Shown here: piece after piece, positions 1-7,221 of the stretch | Layout of the letters: the number at the start of each line of letters is the position of its first letter | Numbering within the stretch: the first letter of the stretch is position 1 | Source of the DNA: Actinomycetota bacterium | GTDB taxonomy: Bacteria > Actinomycetota > Acidimicrobiia > Acidimicrobiales > WLNW01 | Assembly (NCBI GenBank): GCA_009699605.1 | Contig: WLNW01000007.1 | Location: forward strand, 1-44,831 | Length of the DNA stretch: 44,831 bases | Direction: 5' to 3' | Program-made: the position numbers and the translations under genes | The notes under the pieces: generated by a model | The model's input: the letters and a program-made list of their open reading frames with translations, nothing else | Databases searched by the model: none | What the model was told of the DNA's origin: nothing

Positions 1-618
1 CTCGTGCAACGCGCCACAACACGGCGCCGTGTCGCCGCTGATCGCGACCCGCGCGCCGGTGAGCTCGATGACACGCTGTACCGCCGCATGCACGTCGCGC
101 TGCCACGCATCCATGACGCACCCGGTGAACAGCACCACGTCGTTGCCTGAGGCGACCAGTCGCTTCTGGCGCAACGGAAGGCGCGCCGGCAACCCGAGAC
201 GTCCGGAGGGCACAACCCGGAACCGCTGACCTACACCGAGAGCGAGGGTCCCGGCGCGCAGCACTCGCGGGTGCTCGAGCACGCGATAGCCGAGGCGCCG
301 CCACCACGGCTGGGTCGACCTCACCCCCGGCGGCGGCGCTTCGCTGAGCGTGCTCCGCGTGGCTTCGATGAGGTGGCCGAAAGGCACGCCGGATGGGCAC
401 GCCGTTTCGCAGCCCCGGCACTGCACGCACGTGTCGATGGCGTGCAGGAAGTCTCGGTCGACTGGCGCGTCGTCGCGTTGCACCCCGCGCATTGCCGAGA
501 TGCGGCCGCGGGGTGAGAGCATCTCGATGCCGGTGACGCGATAGGTGGGGCAGTGCGGGAGGCACAGTCCGCACGACACGCAGGTCGAGAGCTCGTCGTC
601 GTCGATGCGAAGATCCAT
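1..618 (-). CDS. glcF: Glycolate oxidase iron-sulfur subunit GlcF (partial, C-terminus off the left edge)
   Basis: This gene is absent from the ORF track because it runs off the window, but the minus strand reads open from an ATG at 618 to base 1 (206 codons). The product begins MDLRIDDDEL and carries two ferredoxin-like clusters, CVSCGLCLPHCP (Cys13/16/19/23) and CVQCRGCETACP (Cys64/67/70/74). Near the truncated end it enters a Cys-Cys-Gly domain (CCGALHE). This is the layout of GlcF and related LutA/GlpC-type subunits, which pass electrons from the flavin subunits of membrane-associated glycolate oxidase to the respiratory chain. It starts 12 bases after the glcE stop, so it is the third gene of a glcD-glcE-glcF operon. 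Family assignment is firm. Glycolate rather than another 2-hydroxy acid is inferred from the operon. About half the usual ~400 residues are present. Confidence 0.92.
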   Translation of the reverse strand, partial: MDLRIDDDELSTCVSCGLCLPHCPTYRVTGIEMLSPRGRISAMRGVQRDDAPVDRDFLHAIDTCVQCRGCETACPSGVPFGHLIEATRSTLSEAPPPGVRSTQPWWRRLGYRVLEHPRVLRAGTLALGVGQRFRVVPSGRLGLPARLPLRQKRLVASGNDVVLFTGCVMDAWQRDVHAAVQRVIELTGARVAISGDTAPCCGALHE

Positions 619-630
619 GAGTTGACCGTT

Positions 631-1557
631 CTACTCCCGGCCGAGCGGGTCGCGACCCGGGTTGAGTCGACTCGTCGGGTCGAACTCGTGACGGAGCCGT
701 TGCTGCAGCTCGTGCCTACCGGTCGCTGGCGGCTGGGCAGGTTGCGGTTGCGACGCATGAACGATCCCCACGCCCAGCTCGGCGATGAACGGGCCGGCGT
801 CCCCGTGGTCGGTCGGGAACCTCGCGGCGTCGGCCGGTGAGGTGGTCCATCGGTGGGCGGGAAGTTCCGGCGGGCCATCGGAGGGTCCCAACCCGAGGCG
901 ACCACACAACAGCCCCTCTGCCTCGACGTCGACGCCGTAGCCCTCGAGAAGCACCCATGTCGTGAGTCCGTCCCAGAGCACTGCCGCCGGGCGATAGAGC
1001 GAACCCAGCACCACACGGTGATCGGCGGCGCCGCCGAACCATGCCATGGTCTCGGGGAGCGGACGCGTGCGCAAGGTCGCCTGACCGAGCAGACCGAGTG
1101 TGCCGAGCGCGCCGACGTGCAGCCGACACAGGTCGAATCCGGTCACGTTTTTGACCGTGGGCCCGCCCGCTTTGATGAGCCGCCCTTCGGCCGAGACGTA
1201 GCGCGCCTCGAGCAGAACGTCGCGCATTGGGCCATGACGCAGTCTTCGGAGGCCGTTGCGTCCTACAGCCAAGGCACCACCCACCGTCGCGCCCGCCGGG
1301 CCCTCGAGCACGGTGACCTGACGATGTGCCGCCAGCTCGTCATGGAGCTCAGCGATCGAGGTACCCGCGCCGACCTGCACCGTCATCTCGGCCGGCTCGT
1401 ACGAGACGATTCCCCTCGGTGCGCGCACCTCACGCGTGTCGGCGCGAGGTGCTCCGCCGACGGCCCATCTGGTGGCGCCGCCGCGCACGCAGACCGCGCC
1501 GGCATCGATCCCACCGACCTCTTCGGCGAACGACTCGAGCGCCGTACTCAGAGCCAT
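631..1557 (-). CDS. glcE: Glycolate oxidase FAD-binding subunit GlcE
   Basis: A 308-aa protein with a PCMH-type FAD-binding fold. The segment GIVSYEPAEMTVQVGAGTSI followed by the glycine-rich GPAGATVGGALAVGRNG is the usual N-terminal flavin-binding pattern, and TVKNVTGFDLCRLHVGALG matches the GlcE signature around the second FAD loop. The C-terminus ends in NPGRDPLG, near the FDPTSRLNPGR motif shared with GlcD. It is somewhat shorter than E. coli GlcE (about 350 aa). The ATG start overlaps the end of glcD by 10 bases, implying translational coupling, and glcF follows after 12 bases. GlcE is the second flavin subunit of the glycolate oxidase complex. The main alternative is a stand-alone 2-hydroxyacid oxidase, which the operon argues against. 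Confidence 0.9.
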   Translation of the reverse strand: MALSTALESFAEEVGGIDAGAVCVRGGATRWAVGGAPRADTREVRAPRGIVSYEPAEMTVQVGAGTSIAELHDELAAHRQVTVLEGPAGATVGGALAVGRNGLRRLRHGPMRDVLLEARYVSAEGRLIKAGGPTVKNVTGFDLCRLHVGALGTLGLLGQATLRTRPLPETMAWFGGAADHRVVLGSLYRPAAVLWDGLTTWVLLEGYGVDVEAEGLLCGRLGLGPSDGPPELPAHRWTTSPADAARFPTDHGDAGPFIAELGVGIVHASQPQPAQPPATGRHELQQRLRHEFDPTSRLNPGRDPLGRE

Positions 1558-3002
1558 ACGCCCTCGGGCATCGTGTCGAGGTGCTGTACGTCGCCGCAGC
1601 TCGCCCCCGTGGGTAGCACCTTGCCCGGATTCATGACGTTGTCGGGGTCGAACGCGCGGCGGGCGCGGTTCTGATGATCGAGGTCGTCGGCCGAGAATTG
1701 CTGCGCCATGAACTTGCGTTTTTCGAGCCCGATGCCGTGCTCGCCCGACAGCACTCCACCCGCGGCGAGGGAGACCGCAACGATCTCGGCACCGGCTTGG
1801 TGCACGCGCTCGAGGATGCCCGGCTCGCGTGCGTCGTAGACCAGCAACGGATGCAGGTTGCCGTCACCCGCGTGGAAGACGTTCATCACGAGCAGCTGAT
1901 GGCGGTCGGCGATCTCGTAGACGGCCTCGAGCACCTCGACGAGCTTCGTGCGTGGGATCACCGTGTCGTGCAAGTAGTAGTTCGGCTTGATCCGGGCGAT
2001 CGCGCCGAACGCGGTCTTGCGGCCTTTCCACAACAAGGCACGCTCGGCATCGTTTGCCGCCACGCGTATCGTGCGCGCATTGTTCGCCCGGCCGACCCGT
2101 TCGATGATGGCCCGCTCCACCTCGACGCTACCGGCGAGCCCGTCGACCTCGACCAGCAGCACAGCAGCCGCGTCGATGGGATAGCCCGCACCGACGTATT
2201 GCTCGACGGCGCGGGTGATGGCCGCGTCCATCATCTCGATCGCCGCGGGAACCACGCCCGCCGCAATGATGCCGCTCACCGCCATGGCTGCGTCGCGCAC
2301 CGTGGCGAAGTCGAGCAGCATCGTGCACAGAGCTGGCGGATTTGGGGTGAGGCGCACCGCGATTTTGGTGGCGATGCCCATGGTGCCCTCGCTTCCGACG
2401 AAGACGCCCCGCAGGTCGTACCCCGCCGGCTCGGCCGTGAGATCGCCGAGCATCGCCCGAGAACCGTCGGCCAGCACGACCTCGGCCGCGACGATGTGGG
2501 CGCTCGTGACGCCGTACGCGAGGCAGTGCGGCCCGCCCGAGTTGTTGGCGAGGTTGCCGCCGATCGAGCAGGACTGCTGGCTCGACGGATCGGGCGCGAA
2601 GTGAAAGCCGTGCGGCGTGAGCGCTCGGGTGAGGTCGAGGTTGATGACGCCGGGTTCGACCCACGCGATCCGATTGTCGGTGTCGACGGAGAGAATGTTG
2701 TTCATTTTCGTGGTCACCACGACCACGGGCTCGTCGCACGGAACGGCGCCACCAGCCAGCCCCGTCCCTGATCCGCGTGCCACGACGGCGCGTCCATGAC
2801 GGCGCGCGACGCGCACACACGCCTGCACCTCCTCGGTCGACGTGGGGAAGCACACGACGCCGGTCCGACCACCGGTGATAACCGAGGCATCTCTCGCGAA
2901 GAGGCGTCGCGCCAGATCGTTGTGGTCGACGCGATCGACAGCCAACGCCTCGACCAGTTCGGCCACGAGCGGGCTGCGAACCGACGACAAGCTGCGACGC
3001 AT
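1548..3002 (-). CDS. glcD: Glycolate oxidase subunit GlcD (FAD-linked)
   Basis: A 484-aa FAD-linked oxidase close to the usual ~480-500 aa of GlcD. N-terminal FAD-binding motifs are visible in VVARGSGTGLAGGA and SIGGNLANNSGGPHCLAYG. The C-terminal cap domain carries NVFHAGDGNLHPL and GGVLSGEHGIGLEK, the histidine-containing motifs of the GlcD/D-lactate dehydrogenase family. It oxidises glycolate (possibly D-lactate) to glyoxylate and hands electrons to GlcE and GlcF. It is the first gene of the minus-strand operon. The chosen ATG (MRRSLSSV) has a CANNNT-type hexamer (CATGAT) six bases upstream, a weak version of the leaderless layout seen elsewhere. No Shine-Dalgarno is evident. Confidence 0.92.
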   Translation of the reverse strand: MRRSLSSVRSPLVAELVEALAVDRVDHNDLARRLFARDASVITGGRTGVVCFPTSTEEVQACVRVARRHGRAVVARGSGTGLAGGAVPCDEPVVVVTTKMNNILSVDTDNRIAWVEPGVINLDLTRALTPHGFHFAPDPSSQQSCSIGGNLANNSGGPHCLAYGVTSAHIVAAEVVLADGSRAMLGDLTAEPAGYDLRGVFVGSEGTMGIATKIAVRLTPNPPALCTMLLDFATVRDAAMAVSGIIAAGVVPAAIEMMDAAITRAVEQYVGAGYPIDAAAVLLVEVDGLAGSVEVERAIIERVGRANNARTIRVAANDAERALLWKGRKTAFGAIARIKPNYYLHDTVIPRTKLVEVLEAVYEIADRHQLLVMNVFHAGDGNLHPLLVYDAREPGILERVHQAGAEIVAVSLAAGGVLSGEHGIGLEKRKFMAQQFSADDLDHQNRARRAFDPDNVMNPGKVLPTGASCGDVQHLDTMPEGVWL

Positions 3003-3056
3003 GCGTGCATCATGGCCCAGCAGGGCCTAGTCCGTAGCGATGGACACCGCGGCCGA

Positions 3057-3062
3057 TAGGGT
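3057..3062 (+). promoter_or_regulatory. TANNNT -10 box (TAGGGT), leaderless layout
   Basis: TAGGGT lies seven bases before the ATG at 3070, with no Shine-Dalgarno between. This spacing puts the transcription start on or next to the start codon, which is why I prefer 3070 over the track start at 3040. Confidence 0.6.
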
Positions 3063-3069
3063 TCGGCGG

Positions 3070-3789
3070 ATGCACGAATGGGTGTCCTTCGAGGATGACG
3101 ACGGCGATACGTACGTGTTCGATATCACGTTCCTCGTCTCGAATTGGACCTGCATCTTCGGCGCCGGTTGCGAAGGCGTGCTCGACGGGCCGGCCGGCGA
3201 GCTCGTCCAGGGTTGCTGCTCCTATGGCGCCCACTTCAGCGGTGAGGACGACGTGAAACGCGTCACGAAGTACATCAAGCGGCTCGACGCCGACGACTGG
3301 CAGTTCAAGAAAGAGTCGAAGCAGCTCGGTGGGCCGATCACCACCAACGAGGATGGTGACACGGTCAGCCGCCTCGTCGACGACGCGTGCATCTTCCTCA
3401 ACCGCCCGGAATTTCCCGGCGGCCCCGGGTGCGCGTTGCACCGTGCTGCGCTGCGCCACGGCGAACGCCCGCTCGACTGGAAGCCCGACGTGTGTTGGCA
3501 GCTGCCGCTAAGACTCGACGACCACACCGACGAGAACGGCTTTCACACCTTCACGCTGCGCGAGTGGAAGCGGCGGGATTGGGGCGAAGGTGGCCCTGAG
3601 TTCCATTGGTGGTGCACCGACGACGACGCGGCGTTTCGCGATCGCAAGCCGGTCTGGAAGACCTTGCGCGACGAGATCCGCGAGATGGTCGGCGACGACA
3701 TGTACGACAACCTCGTGCGCTACGTGAAGGCCCGGCCGAAGCAGTCTGAGACCTTCCTCGCGCACCCTGCGGTGCGCCGCCGCTCCTGA
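3070..3789 (+). CDS. Conserved Cys-rich protein, possible metal-chelating (YkgJ-like) protein
   Basis: A 239-aa soluble protein starting MHEWVSFEDD. I do not recognise a named function. Cysteines are arranged as NWTCIFGAGCEG, then GCCSYGAHF, then DDACIFLNRP, GPGCALHRAAL and KPDVCWQLPLR. This spacing, with the final C-x-L-H...P...C pattern, resembles the YkgJ/DUF3109 type of iron- or zinc-chelating domain and suggests bound metal, but that is inference. The C-terminal third is rich in Trp, Asp and charged residues (EFHWWCTDDDAAF). It lies divergently from the glc operon and converges on a 59-aa ORF. The track start at 3040 would place the TAGGGT promoter inside the gene, so the shorter start is better. 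Confidence 0.8.
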   Translation: MHEWVSFEDDDGDTYVFDITFLVSNWTCIFGAGCEGVLDGPAGELVQGCCSYGAHFSGEDDVKRVTKYIKRLDADDWQFKKESKQLGGPITTNEDGDTVSRLVDDACIFLNRPEFPGGPGCALHRAALRHGERPLDWKPDVCWQLPLRLDDHTDENGFHTFTLREWKRRDWGEGGPEFHWWCTDDDAAFRDRKPVWKTLRDEIREMVGDDMYDNLVRYVKARPKQSETFLAHPAVRRRS

Positions 3790-3801
3790 GCCAGGTTCGG
3801 C

Positions 3802-3829
3802 GGCCCGGGCGTCCGGGGCCCGGAGGCCC
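3802..3829. terminator. GC-rich hairpin between convergent genes
   Basis: Between the convergent stops at 3789 and 3841 lies an almost pure G+C tract. It can fold as GGCCCGG/CCGGGGCC around GCGT with one bulged G, or as GGGCC-cgga-GGCCC. A bidirectional terminator is likely, although no U-tract follows on either strand. Confidence 0.45.
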
Positions 3830-3840
3830 GGAGCAACCGG

Positions 3841-4020
3841 TCAGTCTTCGTCGCCTGCGGGGGCGCCGTCATCGTCGAAATCGGACCAGGCCGCGTGCTC
3901 GGGCTTGTGGTCTTCGACCTGATCGGTGTTGAGACTATTGAGCAAGGCGTCGAAGTCGACGTCTTGCGAACGCTTCATGGCCCGCGCCTCTTCGAAGCGC
4001 CGGTGTCGACCCTTCTTCAC
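3841..4020 (-). CDS. Small charged protein, 59 aa, unknown function
   Basis: This ORF is missing from the track because it is just under its size cutoff. It starts at GTG 4020, five bases after a GGGAGAG Shine-Dalgarno-like sequence, and ends with TGA at 3841. The N-terminus is strongly basic (VKKGRHRRFEEARAMKR), the middle is DVDFDALLNSLNTDQ, and the tail is acidic (WSDFDDDGAPAGDED). No cysteines or membrane segment are seen. A near-consensus TATACT -10 box lies about 40 bases upstream, so it looks like a separate leadered transcript. The charge layout could suit a nucleic-acid or protein-interaction role, but I recognise no family. Confidence 0.6.
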   Translation of the reverse strand: MKKGRHRRFEEARAMKRSQDVDFDALLNSLNTDQVEDHKPEHAAWSDFDDDGAPAGDED

Positions 4021-4059
4021 GGGCAGCTCTCCCGATAGCTATAGCTTGACGGCTCGTGA

Positions 4060-4065
4060 AGTATA
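4060..4065 (-). promoter_or_regulatory. TATACT -10 box for the 59-aa ORF
   Basis: On the minus strand TATACT is a near-perfect -10 hexamer. It is about 40 bases upstream of the GTG at 4020, leaving room for a leader of roughly 30 bases with its own Shine-Dalgarno. No good -35 is visible at 16-18 bases. Confidence 0.45.
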
Positions 4066-4117
4066 GCGGACTGCCTCAGCGGGCGACGCCATTCCGGACG
4101 GCTCATTTCCATTGCTC

Positions 4118-5272
4118 TCAGCCCCCTTGACGGGACTCGACGACGAGGCCACGACCGGCCTCGAAAGCCAAGGCGATCTCACCCGCGACCAGCCGTTTCA
4201 CTGTCTCGCCGACCAGATCGGCCCGCCAACCCGTGGCCAGACGACTGGTGTCGTCGCCGCGGAGCAGTGCGTCGATGTCGGCGCGGGTACCGAGAAGGCT
4301 GGGATCGATATCGAAATCGTTCGCCAGTTGACCGACGAACGCCGAGACCAGCGTGACCGCAGGGCGCAAGTCGCGTGGGACGTCGCTCGGCGGAGCTACC
4401 ACTTCGTCGGCCGGAGGGTTGGCGATCGCGTCGCGGACCACCTCGAGGATGGCGTCGGCCTGTACCGCGCCGAGCTGGCGCACATCGAGGCCGCGGAGGC
4501 TCTTGAGGTCGTCGACCGTTTTCGGGCAGCGCTGGGCGATGGCGATGATGGCGAGATCGGCGAGTACGAACCGGACCGGGAGGTCGAGTTGCATGGCGCG
4601 CGCTTCGCGCCACGCAGCCACCTGGCGACCGACGGCCCGGGCGTTTCCTCGCAGCTGACGAACCTCTTTGATGCGGCGCCAGGCGTCCTCGGGGTCGCGC
4701 TGGGGGCGACCCTTGGCCCGGAGCTCCTCGCACTCGTCCTCGGCCCACTCGCGGCGGCCGAGTGCCTCGAGCTGGGCGGTGATGAGGTCGTGGAGTTCGA
4801 GCAAGTGGGCGACGTCGGCCGCGGCGTAGTCGAGCTGCTCGGCGCGGAGCGGGCGGGCCAGCCAATCGGTGAGGCGGTCGCCCTTGGGAAGGCGCACCCG
4901 CAGCTCACGGTCGGCGAGGGCGGCCAGCGACGGCGTGGACAGTCCTAGGAACCCGGCCGCGAGTTGGGTGTCGAACAGCCGAGTGGGCAGGGTGTCGCAG
5001 GCCAGGTCGAGCACTTCGAGGTCCTGGGTGGCGGCGTGCATGATGGCGAGGCCATCGCCCGCGAGCACCTTGGCCAGCGGCTGGAGCGACACGGCCAGCG
5101 GATCGACGAGTGCGATGCCGCTTTGCCAGGCAATCTGTACGAGGGCCACCTTCGGGTAGTAGGTGCGCTCGCGATGGAACTCGGTATCGACGGCGTAGCG
5201 CGGCTCGTCGAGGAGTTCGGCGACCAGATCGTCGAGTGCCGGGGCGGTGGTGATGATGCGGTGCTCGGCCAT
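4118..5272 (-). CDS. rnd: Ribonuclease D (DEDDy exonuclease with HRDC domain)
   Basis: A 384-aa protein with the DEDD 3'-5' exonuclease fold at residues ~20-190. Exo I is YAVDTEFHRERTYYP (Asp29, Glu31), Exo II includes HAATQDLEVLD, and Exo III is YAAADVAHLLELHD with the tyrosine of the DEDDy subtype. An HRDC domain follows at ~215-290 (AWREARAMQLDLPVRFVLADLAI). RNase D trims the 3' ends of structured RNAs such as tRNA precursors. The length fits the family. The ATG start lies 11 bases after the rhodanese gene stop, so the two are probably co-transcribed. Confidence 0.92.
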   Translation of the reverse strand: MAEHRIITTAPALDDLVAELLDEPRYAVDTEFHRERTYYPKVALVQIAWQSGIALVDPLAVSLQPLAKVLAGDGLAIMHAATQDLEVLDLACDTLPTRLFDTQLAAGFLGLSTPSLAALADRELRVRLPKGDRLTDWLARPLRAEQLDYAAADVAHLLELHDLITAQLEALGRREWAEDECEELRAKGRPQRDPEDAWRRIKEVRQLRGNARAVGRQVAAWREARAMQLDLPVRFVLADLAIIAIAQRCPKTVDDLKSLRGLDVRQLGAVQADAILEVVRDAIANPPADEVVAPPSDVPRDLRPAVTLVSAFVGQLANDFDIDPSLLGTRADIDALLRGDDTSRLATGWRADLVGETVKRLVAGEIALAFEAGRGLVVESRQGG

Positions 5273-5283
5273 TGCGTGCCTGC

Positions 5284-5607
5284 TCAGCCGGCGTCGGTGC
5301 CGGAGACGAACGGGAAACCGGCCGCAAGCCAGGCTTTGGTGCCGCCGGCGATGTTCACTGCGTCGACCCCGTTGCTGCGGAGGAACGTGGACGCCGTACG
5401 GCTGCGGCCGCCCGCCGCGCAGATCACGTAGACCGGGCCCTCGGTCGGGAACTGCTCGAGGTTGTCGGGCACCGTGCCGAGCGGGATCAGTAGGGCGCCG
5501 GGCACGTGGGCCTCGGTGTATTCGTCGGGTTCTCGCACATCGAAGACCCGCGCGCCCTGCTCACGCAGCACCGCCAGTTCGTCGACGTCGATTTCGGGAA
5601 CGTCCAC
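5284..5607 (-). CDS. Single-domain rhodanese-like protein
   Basis: A 107-aa cytoplasmic protein consisting of one rhodanese domain. It has VFDVREPDEYTEAHVPGALL, the active-site loop VICAAGGRSRTA with catalytic Cys63, and the closing NIAGGTKAWLAAGFP. Such proteins bind a persulfide on the cysteine and act as sulfur carriers or in thiol chemistry. A role in molybdopterin sulfuration is only hinted at by mobA 87 bases upstream on the same strand. The GTG start is preceded by a strong AGGAGG Shine-Dalgarno, and a TAACCT -10 box lies ~25 bases upstream, so this gene has a conventional leadered promoter unlike many neighbours. Confidence 0.92.
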   Translation of the reverse strand: MDVPEIDVDELAVLREQGARVFDVREPDEYTEAHVPGALLIPLGTVPDNLEQFPTEGPVYVICAAGGRSRTASTFLRSNGVDAVNIAGGTKAWLAAGFPFVSGTDAG

Positions 5608-5631
5608 CCGGTCCTCCTGCGTGGTCAGTGC

Positions 5632-5637
5632 AGGTTA
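5632..5637 (-). promoter_or_regulatory. TAACCT -10 box upstream of rhodanese-rnd
   Basis: TAACCT on the minus strand sits 24 bases before the GTG at 5607. It leaves a short leader containing AGGAGG, consistent with an internal promoter for the rhodanese and rnd genes. Confidence 0.45.
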
Positions 5638-5694
5638 CCGCTGCGGTACCTCGGTCTGGTCGACTTCAGGCAGCGGTCGCCCGGTCGCGGACGG

Positions 5695-6303
5695 TCATCT
5701 CCTGTTTCGTCGCGAGGCGACATCGCCGGGCTCGTCGAGATCGGCGAGCCAGCGAGGGTCCAGCAACGGGGCGACGGCCAAGGGGTAGACCCGCAGCTGG
5801 GCAAGGACCCGCCGCGGTGCCCGCTCCCCCGCCGCGAACGCGGCCTGCAGGACTGGCAGCGTCCGCACGTGCCACGCGGCGTGATGCATGTGATGGCGAT
5901 CCTCGCTCCGGGGGACCACCACGTCGAGCTCGTCGCCACCCGCCGAGCCGAACGGTGCGCACAACGCCGCGATCGCTCGCGGATCGGCGTCGGGCAGGTC
6001 GCAGCCAAGCGCCACGACGATATCGGCATCGTCGCGCGTGGCCGCGAGCGCGGTGATGAGCGCCCCGAGCGGGCCTTCGCCGGGGAACTGGTCGTCGATC
6101 ACGTCGAGCCCGAGGGCACGGAGCGCGGCCGAGTCGCCCCCGACCGCCCGAACTGGAGCGCAGCCTGCAGCGACGAGCGCGTCGTGAACCCGTCGGGCGA
6201 GCGCCCGGCCGTCGATCTCGAGCAGCGCCTTATCGGTGCCCATGCGCCGTGACGCACCGCCGCAGAGCACCGCGCCGGCGACGCGAAACTCAGGCGGCAG
6301 CAC
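5695..6303 (-). CDS. mobA: Molybdenum cofactor guanylyltransferase MobA-like
   Basis: A 202-aa NTP-transferase from the GTG at 6303 (VLPPEFRVAGAV). The signature LCGGASRRMGTDKALLEIDG binds the GTP phosphates and ALGCDLPDADP carries the metal-binding aspartate. MobA attaches GMP to molybdopterin; the related MobA/MocA proteins transfer CMP. The track ORF begins at 6663, but its first ~120 residues are an out-of-frame reading of the DUF3151 gene. The GTG start gives the usual MobA length and overlaps the upstream DUF3151 gene by 14 bases, suggesting coupling. The guanylyl rather than cytidylyl choice is not certain. Confidence 0.85.
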   Translation of the reverse strand: MLPPEFRVAGAVLCGGASRRMGTDKALLEIDGRALARRVHDALVAAGCAPVRAVGGDSAALRALGLDVIDDQFPGEGPLGALITALAATRDDADIVVALGCDLPDADPRAIAALCAPFGSAGGDELDVVVPRSEDRHHMHHAAWHVRTLPVLQAAFAAGERAPRRVLAQLRVYPLAVAPLLDPRWLADLDEPGDVASRRNRR

Positions 6304-6751
6304 CGGGCAAAAGGTCGCTCGGCGGCCATGCAGGGTCGAGTTGGCGCAGGAAAAGGGCGCAACGCTCGGACTCGTCGTGCTCACCGATGGCCTGCGCTTC
6401 GCGCTGCAATCCGGCCAGCGCGCGGAGGAACCCGCGGTTCTCCTCGTGGCGCCAGCGCACATAGCCCGAGCCTCGCCAACCGTTGGCGCGCAGTCGGTCG
6501 AGACCACGGTGATAGCCGACGCGGAACGCTGCGTAGCGCTCGACCGGGTCGCGACCGAGCTCGCCGAGCGCACCCCAACCCGCAAGCATGCGCGGCCATG
6601 GCGCGACCACCAAGGCGACCGCCGCGCGGCGTTCGTCGAGCGGTTTGGCGAGTGCTTCGGCAAGCGCGGTCAAGGCGGCTGACGGTTCGGGGTCGAGGAC
6701 GGTCTCGGGCGGACCGGAGGTCATCAGGGTCACGGGGTGTTGATCGGACAT
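6290..6751 (-). CDS. DUF3151 family protein
   Basis: A 153-aa soluble protein matching the actinobacterial DUF3151 family. The conserved block RDPVERYAAFRVGYHRGLDRLRANGWRGSGYVRW is followed by HEENRGFLRALAGL and the closing FLRQLDPAWP. The function of this family is not established. It heads a minus-strand series with mobA, which overlaps it by 14 bases, followed by rhodanese and rnd. The ATG is preceded at seven bases by TAGCAT, so it looks leaderless. Confidence 0.9.
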   Translation of the reverse strand: MSDQHPVTLMTSGPPETVLDPEPSAALTALAEALAKPLDERRAAVALVVAPWPRMLAGWGALGELGRDPVERYAAFRVGYHRGLDRLRANGWRGSGYVRWRHEENRGFLRALAGLQREAQAIGEHDESERCALFLRQLDPAWPPSDLLPGAAA

Positions 6752-6758
6752 TCCACAG

Positions 6759-6764
6759 ATGCTA
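6759..6764 (-). promoter_or_regulatory. TAGCAT -10 box, leaderless layout (DUF3151-mobA)
   Basis: On the minus strand TAGCAT ends seven bases before the ATG at 6751. It forms a divergent pair with TACGCT for the plus-strand gene at 6790. The two boxes are only 13 bases apart. Confidence 0.55.
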
Positions 6765-6777
6765 CTTGGCTGTGGTC

Positions 6778-6783
6778 TACGCT
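6778..6783 (+). promoter_or_regulatory. TACGCT -10 box, leaderless layout
   Basis: TACGCT ends six bases before the GTG at 6790 with no Shine-Dalgarno. This supports GTG as the start codon of the 97-aa membrane protein. Confidence 0.55.
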
Positions 6784-6789
6784 CCCGGC

Positions 6790-7083
6790 GTGCTCGGAAT
6801 AGTGCTTCCCGAATGGTTCAGCCCCGACAACCTGCGCACGATCGCCATCGTTGTGGTCGTCGCAATGGCCGTCGCGTGGTTTCTTGTCATGCGTTTCGTG
6901 CAAAAGCTCATCATGAAGGCGGTGTTCACCGTGGTGCTCGCAGTGATCGCGTTCGGGGTGTGGAACGAGCGTGCCAATCTCGGCGACTGCGCGAAGACAT
7001 GCGATTGCAAGGTTCTCGGCTTCGAGGTGCATATTCCCCAGGCCCAGCTGCCGCTCAACCGATGCCCCGCCGGCACCGCCTGA
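6790..7083 (+). CDS. Small membrane protein, 97 aa, unknown function
   Basis: The track shows this protein only as the tail of a longer spurious ORF (6328-7083). From GTG 6790 it reads VLGIVLPEWFSPDNL, then two hydrophobic segments, at ~13-33 (TIAIVVVVAMAVAWFLVM) and ~40-55 (AVFTVVLAVIAFGVW). A short C-terminal domain contains CAKTCDCKVLGFEV and a final RCPAGTA. The four clustered cysteines could form disulfides outside the membrane if the tail is exported; topology is inference. I recognise no family. It is divergent from the DUF3151 operon and converges on pyk. Confidence 0.75.
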   Translation: MLGIVLPEWFSPDNLRTIAIVVVVAMAVAWFLVMRFVQKLIMKAVFTVVLAVIAFGVWNERANLGDCAKTCDCKVLGFEVHIPQAQLPLNRCPAGTA

Positions 7084-7204
7084 GCGTCAAAGCTCGACGT
7101 ACAACGCAATCGGGCGCCACTACCCACCGAAGAGGCCGATGCCCGCTGTTGTGCGGCCTAGACGACCGCTTGCGGCGACCGTGTAGGACAGTGCCGTTGC
7201 ATGT

Positions 7205-7219
7205 CTGGAGGGGATCCAG
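7205..7219 (-). terminator. Short hairpin just after the pyk stop
   Basis: CTGGA-gggga-TCCAG forms a 5-bp stem beginning three bases beyond the pyk TAA. It is a weak terminator candidate with no U-run. Confidence 0.3.
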
Positions 7220-7221
7220 CT

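Noticed and set aside
321-1129. Long minus- and plus-strand ORFs over glcE/glcF (for example 321-1016 minus, 853-1674 plus)
   Set aside because: They are other-frame shadows of glcE, glcD and glcF: the compositions are Arg/Pro/Ala-rich or mirror-image, with no recognisable motifs, whereas the overlapping true genes have clear ones.
4112-4948. 278-aa plus-strand ORF opposite RNase D
   Set aside because: It is the antisense reading of rnd, has no motifs, and its start lies at the 3' end of rnd without a promoter or ribosome site.
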